Assembly (NCBI GenBank): GCA_030144725.1
Contig: JASKMD010000020.1
Coordinates: forward strand, 1,591,631 to 1,655,630
DNA from: Haematococcus lacustris
Lineage: Eukaryota; Chlorophyta; Chlorophyceae; Chlamydomonadales; Haematococcaceae
Reading direction: 5' to 3'
DNA: 64,000 nucleotides
Shown here: positions 57,801 through 64,000 of the stretch, piece by piece
How positions within the stretch are numbered: position 1 is the first letter of the stretch
How the letters are laid out: every line of letters starts with the position of its first letter
Program-made: the position numbers and the translations under genes
The notes under the pieces: model-generated
Told to the model about the DNA's origin: nothing
Databases searched by the model: none
Seen by the model: only the letters and a program-made list of their open reading frames with translations

Positions 57801-60800
57801 TTACTTCCCTCACAACTTACCGCTCATTGGACGGCAGGGTGAGCAGCCGATTGTCATCCATCACGCTGTTCATGGACTCAATCCTGCACAGGTAGGCAGG
57901 CAGGCTACTGCTTCGCTACAACATCAGTGAAACACGAGATAGACTGAAGCCTGCGTTCTCGGCGAGGGCTAGCACATAAGCAGTAGGTGCTGTGGGTCAA
58001 CCAACTAGTGTGACCAACTGGTGTGACCAACTGGCAGTAGGCTGGTAGGGTTTGTGGATAGATGACTGACCAGTTGGCGTCAAGGTCCCCGTCAAGCATG
58101 ATCCACTTGGGGTTGTCATCTGGCATGTTGGCCAGCTCGCGCATGTTGTACGACAGCAGCCCGTCCTTCCATTCCCTGGTGGACATGTTGACGTAGCCGT
58201 ACAGCTCCTGGGTGGAGATTGACTTGGGGTTGATGTCACGCACCAACACCTTCTTCTTGTTGGTCATCTTCAGGTAGTCATTCAGCGGATTGGCACAGCC
58301 CTGAGAAGGCAAGCAGCATGCGTAGGGTGGGTGAGTGGGTGGGTAGATGGCTGGGTGATGCAAGGAGGAACAGCTAGATGGTGACACAGCTTCGTGTTTC
58401 CATACTCCCTATACATACACACATTACTTATACATACATCAGCTGTGAGCAGCTGGAGCAGTGTGCGTGGGTGGCAAGGCTGGGGCACAAGCAAGGGCTG
58501 TGGTCGGCAAGGTTGGCAGCTTGGGCTAGTTTGTCGAGGCTGGCTGAGTGGGGTGGGGCGGCTGACCTTGGTGATGGCTTTGGCCAGCACTCGGTACGCC
58601 TCAGTGCGGCCAGTGCCAGTGGGGCCCATGAGGAACACGCAGTGGCGGATGGCCAACAGCTCGGACAGCTGCGCAAGCAGGGGTTGTGCAAGCGGCAGCA
58701 GCCACAGTTTCAGAAACAGCAACATTGGCAGCTAGGATCAAGCTTGACCAGGCTGAGCACTCACGCCTGTTCAGTTAAGACACTCGCACACAGACAGATG
58801 ACACACTCAGCATGGCCTCAGGCATCAGGAGTTGCATGTTATCTGGGCAAGGAGCATGGCATGCATACAGCATGGCTGTGATGGCTGCAGCACTAGCAGC
58901 AGCAGTGAGTGAGCCCACCTGGACTATGCGCAGGATGAAGTCATCCTCAGCAGTCAGGCCCATCTCCTTGGCAGTGGCCACAATCACAGCCTCAAACTCC
59001 ATGTCGCGTTTGCGAGGGGGATCCACGCCGGGGAAGAGGTCATTGAGCAGGCCCATGAAGATGACCATGTCCTGGAGCACAGCACGGGCGTGGGGCATGG
59101 TAGTTGGCATGCCGCCTGACAGGCAGCTGGATGCCAAGATGGAGTTCTCTTACCACACTCCCTGTGATCTTGATACCCATCAGCAGCCTGCAATCTGTGT
59201 CAGGTCTATCCAGGCAATGGGCATGGGGCGTGTGAAGCACAGTGACCATCAGCCTCATCAGCAGCCATGCCACAGCCTGCTGCAGTGCATAGCGATGAAG
59301 TTCCAGTCCCCACAAACACCTCTTCTTCATCACCTTCAGCTTCCCTCGCTCACCCTCTGGCAGTGCCACACAGCAGGTGCCACACAGCATCAGGAGCAGC
59401 CCGGCGCAATCTTCACCACACACGCGGCTCACCTCAGCCAGGATCTTTGGGATGTTGAAGTCCCTCAGCGCCCTGAACAGCACATCGCTCTCCACCTGGC
59501 CAGCCTCTGCTCGCAGCAGCGAACCCGCCACCACCAGCACGCTCTTGATGGCGCGAAGGCCCCAGTCGTAGTGCTTCTGGGGCGACAGCAGGTCCTCCAG
59601 CAGGTAATAGAGGGAGGCAAACTTCTTGGCCAGGTTGCGCGCCTCCACAAAACCCTCAGCCATCAACATGTTCTCCATGATAAGCTGACGGTCGGGCACC
59701 TGAGCAGCAGCATGTGGGTGGGTGGGCAGGCTAGTGGGCGGACAGGTAAGCGGACAGGTAAGCGGCAGTTGGGCAGACAGGTGTTGCAGGACAGGTAGGG
59801 CGGCTGGCAGGCATGCAGGGTGGGGGTGTGTAAGCTGCCGCAGCTGCCAGGTACAGGACTACAGCAGCCGGCAACAGCTGCAGTGCTTCCCACCACTGTC
59901 TCCCTGCCCTGGTGGCATCAGACCCCCTGAGCCATGGCAACCCCTGAACAATGGGTACTGAGGGGCACCAGGGCAGCCAGACCACAGAAGGTTCACACAA
60001 CTGTCAGGACAGCAACCTCATGGTGTTGGTGGCCCTGAGGGCATGTCCGAAGACACACAGCAGACTAGACCCACACAGGACCACTGAAGCACCTGACCCG
60101 GATGCGGGTGAGCAGTCCCCTACCCAGACTGCACCACCCGTCCCTGCCCGCCCCTCCATCACCCCCACATCCCACCATGACTGTGATGGGCCTGAACAGG
60201 GCCTTGAGGGACTCAGGCAGCTCAGCCCGCCCGATGTATCCCGGGTTCATGGTGATGAAGCAGCTGGTGCCCTCCTCCAGCGGCATCTCCACCCCGTCAG
60301 CCGCCACAAAGGTCCACCGCTCAATGGGCGGCTGCTTAGCGCCCTGCGTGAAGAAAGGCAGGGGAAGGCGATGTGACAGGCAGTGTGACGGGCAGATGCT
60401 CAGACACTGACAGTGAAGGGCCAATGGCTGCAGCCCAGGTCTGACGCATGGGCAACTCTAGCCTGCTTGCCAGTCTGACCTGATTTAGGCACACACCTGC
60501 TTGTCAATGTACTCCAGCCCACGGCCCGGCATGAGGGACTTGCGCTTTTGCGAGTCTGTCACGCACTTGTACTGCACCGAGCATACGGACAGCACCTCCG
60601 GCACCAAGCGGTTGAACTCGTCAAAGCAGCCCCAGGAGCCCGAGGCAGCCAGGCCCTTGAAGATGTCTCCCATGGTGCGATAGTCCATCTCCGGCGCACA
60701 GTTGAAGACGTACATGGACTTGCCCAGCTGGGCAGACAGGTCCTTGGTGGTCTCGGTCTTGCCTGCGGACACGTAGTGGCAGCAACGTATGCAGTGGCAG

Positions 60801-63746
60801 AATGTGGCGGTATGCTGCAGCTGGGCTCCAGCAGATATGATGAAGGAGATATAACAGGAATAAGGAGTAATGTAGCAGTATAATTGTGCTACATGTGAGA
60901 GGGAGGTGGCTAGTGCCAGCAGCAGCAGGTGCTGTAGCAGGAGCCGGTGCTGCAGGTTATGCAGCAGGTAGCGACGAGAAGCCGGCACAGCCAGTTCGCA
61001 CCAGTTCCGGCAGGTCCAGCGGGCGCGGTCCCCAAACACAACCAGCATGCCTGCGTGGCTGTGATGTAAATGCGGTCGGTGAGCGGGGTGATGACCAGTC
61101 GCGCGCCGTTGCCAAGGTACTCGTATCCGTACGGGAAGCTGGCGTCACAGATCTTGATGCGGCAGTCGTTGATGGTCGGGTCCCAGTAGCTGCGCAGCTG
61201 GCACACCCACTGGAAGCAGTCCACGCTGTCTGCGCCCACCTCGACGATGCCCTGCACCATGTCGCGACTGTGCGCGTCGATGGTGATCATGTTCCTGCGA
61301 GGCGCGTCAATTGGGCAGTGAAGCGGTGGGTTAGCCGGCAAGCAGGACAATTGCGGCACTCAGCTGGAGTGGAATAGATAGAAGTCGTACCCGGCTGGCT
61401 GGCTGGCCAAGCCTAGCCTGACACTGCAGTGTAGCTGGGAGGTGGGCTAGCTGAATCTGCAAGCCGTTGGCATATCTATTCATGCTGACTGGCAGGCTGG
61501 GCAGGTCGGAAGGTGTGCTGAGGTGCAAGAATTCCTGACGCCTTGCTGCCTGAGCTGTCTGCTTGGCTCCCTCCTCACATGATCTTCTGACGATCAGTAC
61601 GCGGCAGGTCAGTGCGCGTGACCTCGATGAGCTTGGTGAGCTGCTTGATCTGGAACTCGTTGTATGTCTTCATGGCATTGCGGTCGCCATTCTGCATGTC
61701 GGCAAAGGCCTGCAGCACAGCCGCAACAGGGACGAAGGGCAGGTAGGTCAGCACAGGCAAAGAGTGGACGAGGCAAAGGTCAGGTAGCAGCGTCCTGGTG
61801 GTCCCCTAGCTCCATATGGTGGGGGTCAAGGTACTGAGCCAGAGGCAATGAGCACCTTGCCTAACCCATTGGCGAGCCTTGCTGAGCACCGACTGACCTA
61901 CCACCATGCTGCCTGTGCTCCTACCACCATACTGCCAATGGCTGCACCAGATGGACCCACTCTGTACATACTGCCTAAAGGTGTGGGGTTCATCCTTCCT
62001 ACCGTATCTTGTCTCCACCACCTTGTCTCACGCACCACAGAGATGCATGCTACCGCATCCTGACACCTTGTCTCATGCACCACATGATGAGATATGCATG
62101 CTAAGCTCCAACATGGAATTGCTGGGCGTACATGTGCGCTCAAGGGTGGCAGGCTTCAGGAGTAGGGTGCATGCCCGCACCTGCTCCACCTCCTGGCACC
62201 AGTAGATCTGGTTTACCACCAGGATCATCTGGCTGCTCCAGTCAAACAGCCACTTGTCCCGGGCCTTGGTGGGGTAGTCAGCCACTGAGTGCTTGAGGAT
62301 GAGGCGCAGCTCATTGCGCATCTTCTGGATGATGTCGTTCATGTAGTCCTCCACCTTGTTCTCCAGGGGCAGGGGGCTGGAGAACTGCACATACTCCACC
62401 CCTACGCACGACTCCATGCCCAGCCCCTTGGGACGCACACCAGGGGGCGGGGCGTCGTTGTCCAACCGCAGCTTCTCAATGGCCTGCAGCCCACAGCAAG
62501 GCCAGCATTGACAGCTTAGGTAAAGCAGCAGGGGTTGGGAGGGGCGGCAGGAGGGGAGGGCACCGAGTGCAGCAAGAGGCTGCGCAGGGGTGGCAGATGG
62601 AGAGGGTGCCAACAAGGGGTAGGCATGTGCTACAGTAGATCCATGTACGGCTCTTGCACGCAACCGCATGATGATGGTGAGCAGCAGCTATGCTAGGGTG
62701 GTGGGTGGCATGATTCTCGCTGCACTGGGAGGCAAGCTGCAAGGTCCACCCCTGATGGTGGCCTGAAGTCCTCAGAGCTGCGAGCTGCGAGGTGCTTGCA
62801 ACCCTTCCTGTGACCCAAGAGGTCTGAGAGGTCCACTGCTCTGCAAAGTGCTCCATAGTGCACTATGGTCTATAAACAAGGTGCTCCATGATCAATCAGG
62901 CAGATGGGGACGCCAGGTGGGCTGGGAGGCAAGCTGTGGGGTCTACCCCTCTGCAAGGTGCGCGATGGTCTTCAGAGCTGTGTGGCACTGAGCACAGGCA
63001 GCCCAGCAGGGAGTGGGGGAGCGTACCTGGAAGCACTTTGACATATGCATCATGACGCGCGTGGGGTTATTGCCGTTTGACAGGATGTCCAGCAGGTCAG
63101 CTGTGGACACAAAGTAGAAGCGGGGGAAGGCTCGACGCTTACTCTCCATGTAGTCAGCCTGCATGGGCAACAGTAGGGGGCGGGGGCAGGTGCATGAGCA
63201 GCAGGGTGGGTGGGGTCAGACGCATGAGCAGCAGGGGCAGAGACAGGCGGTGTTGGTGCAGCTGTAAGCACATCGAGGTGGAAGTGACAGGACACACACT
63301 CGAATGCGCTGGCAGGGTCAGGGTCAGGGTCAGGGTCAGGGTCAGGGTCAGGGTCAGGGTCAGGGTCAGGGTCAGGGTCAGGGTCAGGGTCAGGGTCAGG
63401 GTCAGGGTCAGGGTCAGGGTCAGGGTCAAGGCCAGGGTCAGGGTCAGGGTCAGGGTCAGGGTCAGGGTCAGGGTCAGGGTCAGGGTCAGGGTCAGGGTCA
63501 GGGTCAGGGTCAGGGTCAAGGCCAGGGTCAGAGTCAGGGTCCAGGGTCCAGGGTCAGGGTCAAGGCCAGGGTCAGGGTCCAGGCCAGGGTCCAGCACACA
63601 CCAGGGCCTTCTCGCAGATCTCCAGCTCGCTCTGCTGCTTCTCCAGGAACTTCATGAGCCCGTCCCGGTTGCAGCAGTCCACGCAGTTCTTGATCTCCTT
63701 GAACGTCTTCAGCACCTCCTTCACCTCCTTGTCAATGGTAGCAAAC
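42858..63746 (-). CDS. ODA11: Outer-arm axonemal dynein heavy chain (probably alpha), 3' part
   Basis: Microtubule motor of the flagellar outer dynein arm. Forty exons (first 63746-63602, last 43674-42858) join with consistent phase to 3128 residues plus stop. Numbering from the first visible residue: end of linker; AAA1 GPAGTGKT (about 330) with Walker B CFDEFN (380); AAA2 GPTGTGRT (634); AAA3 GGAGVGKT (984) with [12 protein letters not shown]4 GVGGSGKQ (1331); stalk coiled coil and microtubule-binding domain (about 1540-1850) including [32 protein letters not shown] (AAA5); a Ser/Arg insert (2225-2312); [12 protein letters not shown] (AAA6 region); and a C-terminal cap ending LLQDELSA. It belongs to the DNAH9/11/17 class. 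The unusual AAA2 loop and the phosphosite-like insert favour the algal alpha chain (ODA11/DHC13) over beta (ODA4). About 1,300-1,400 N-terminal residues lie beyond the right edge. Confidence 0.93.
47099..47362 (-). other. Ser/Arg-rich insert in dynein AAA5
   Basis: The last 88 codons of exon 32, from APGGRRKK to IIERLPEE. They include RRQSSRQGS and [10 protein letters not shown] and lack the conserved hydrophobic pattern of the surrounding AAA domain. RRQS and RRGS fit the R-R-x-S basophilic kinase consensus (PKA-like). The acidic [18 protein letters not shown] of the next exon closes the insert before [19 protein letters not shown] resumes the canonical fold. Confidence 0.75.
51299..51385. 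repeat. 18-bp minisatellite in dynein intron
   Basis: Four to five units of CCTGCCCTGCATAGTCAA, the last ones degenerate, within the intron between dynein exons 24 and 25. Confidence 0.85.
53524..53822. other. Dynein intron between exons 20 and 21, nothing further seen
   Basis: Lies between the exons 53823-53977 and 53270-53508. GC-rich with a C9 run near 53641. No coding content beyond the flanking dynein exons. Confidence 0.5.
55399..55592. repeat. (GGTGA)n pentamer array in dynein intron
   Basis: About 38 perfect GGTGA units on plus (TCACC in the gene sense), in the intron just upstream of the exon 55371-54997 that encodes the AAA3 Walker B. Confidence 0.95.
57308..57365. repeat. GGGA-type simple repeat in dynein intron
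   Basis: Short GGGAGGGA run, with a (CAC)n run at 57112-57139 in the same intron. Confidence 0.85.
63313..63595. repeat. (GTCAGG)n telomere-like hexamer array in dynein intron
   Basis: About 37 units of TCAGGG, with a few AAGGCC and TCCAGG variants, in the intron between the first two visible dynein exons. It differs from the TTAGGG telomere hexamer by one base. In the gene sense it is CCCTGA. Confidence 0.95.
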
Positions 63747-64000
63747 CTGAGGGGTGCAGCAGCAGCAGCAGAGACAGGCAGTACAGCTGGGGTCAAGGGC
63801 AGGACAGGCTGGCCCCGCACTGATGGCGGCTAGCACCTGCGCTGCCCAGGTCACTGTGTGTTCCCTTAGCTCCCTGTCTAGCACTAAGGCAGAGGGATGC
63901 AGTGGGGCGCAGCTGTACCAGCTGTACCCCCTGCCCACCGCCTGCCCAGCTGCACCAGCTGCTGCCGCCCCCACCCTGCGCTCCTCTTCATGGCACTGCG
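63747..64000 (-). other. Dynein intron and possible partial upstream exon
   Basis: The sequence upstream of the first certain exon (acceptor CCCCTCAG at 63747-63754) is GC-rich. A fragment at 63977-64000 (minus GCAGTGCCATGAAGAGGAGC) could be the 3' end of the preceding exon, but the phase cannot be fixed from the window. Confidence 0.35.

Noticed and set aside
63077..63823. 248-codon plus ORF with VRVRV repeats
   Set aside because: Hexamer array antisense to dynein exons.

Overview
The window looks like a nuclear scaffold of a chlamydomonadalean green alga (Chlamydomonas- or Haematococcus-like; species not determinable). The reasons are: GC-rich genes with many short GT-AG introns; TGTAA polyadenylation signals downstream of stop codons; abundant low-complexity and minisatellite DNA; hAT transposons; and flagellar genes (alpha-tubulin with an EEY tail, an outer-arm dynein heavy chain).

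Layout. 0-6 kb is almost pure low-complexity and satellite DNA: Pro/Ser-coding pyrimidine-rich repeats, CTG tracts, a 1.95 kb minisatellite built on the palindrome CCAGTACTGG, and a (CTGGG)n pentamer array. 6-9.4 kb holds a degenerate minus-strand hAT element. 9.4-12.9 kb holds a stray alpha-tubulin fragment, a perfect hairpin, a hypothetical ORF and a small hAT-type MITE with an 8-bp target duplication. 12.9-15.17 kb carries the 5' part of an ankyrin-repeat gene cut by a 500-N gap (15169-15668).

15669-24060 is two near-identical full-length hAT elements of about 4.19 kb. The second is inserted head-on into the tail of the first, with an 8-bp target duplication, which produces a palindrome with 4.1 kb arms. 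Each element encodes a 6-exon, 899-residue transposase. 24061-35896 is a tandem array of about 4.53 kb units, each with a 5-exon alpha-tubulin gene (451 residues); units 1 and 2 are complete and unit 3 is truncated. The unit spacer holds a frameshifted fragment that resembles a Fanzor/TnpB-type nuclease.

36.2-38.5 kb is an 8-exon glutathione peroxidase gene (Cys type, with an N-terminal extension). 39.2-40.0 kb is a doubtful Gln/Ser-rich ORF. 40.4-41.76 kb is a 4-exon mitochondrial ribosomal protein uL13 gene on the minus strand, with a large pentamer array in its last intron. 42.86 kb to the right edge is the 3' part (40 exons, 3128 residues) of a minus-strand outer-arm axonemal dynein heavy chain, most likely the alpha chain. 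It covers the end of the linker, AAA1-AAA6, stalk and C-terminus; its N-terminal tail lies beyond the window.

Functionally, the alpha-tubulin array and the dynein heavy chain both serve the axoneme. Glutathione peroxidase (peroxide detoxification) and uL13m (mitochondrial translation) are unrelated housekeeping neighbours. Gene models were built by hand by joining exons with consistent phase and conserved protein sequence; no search was run.
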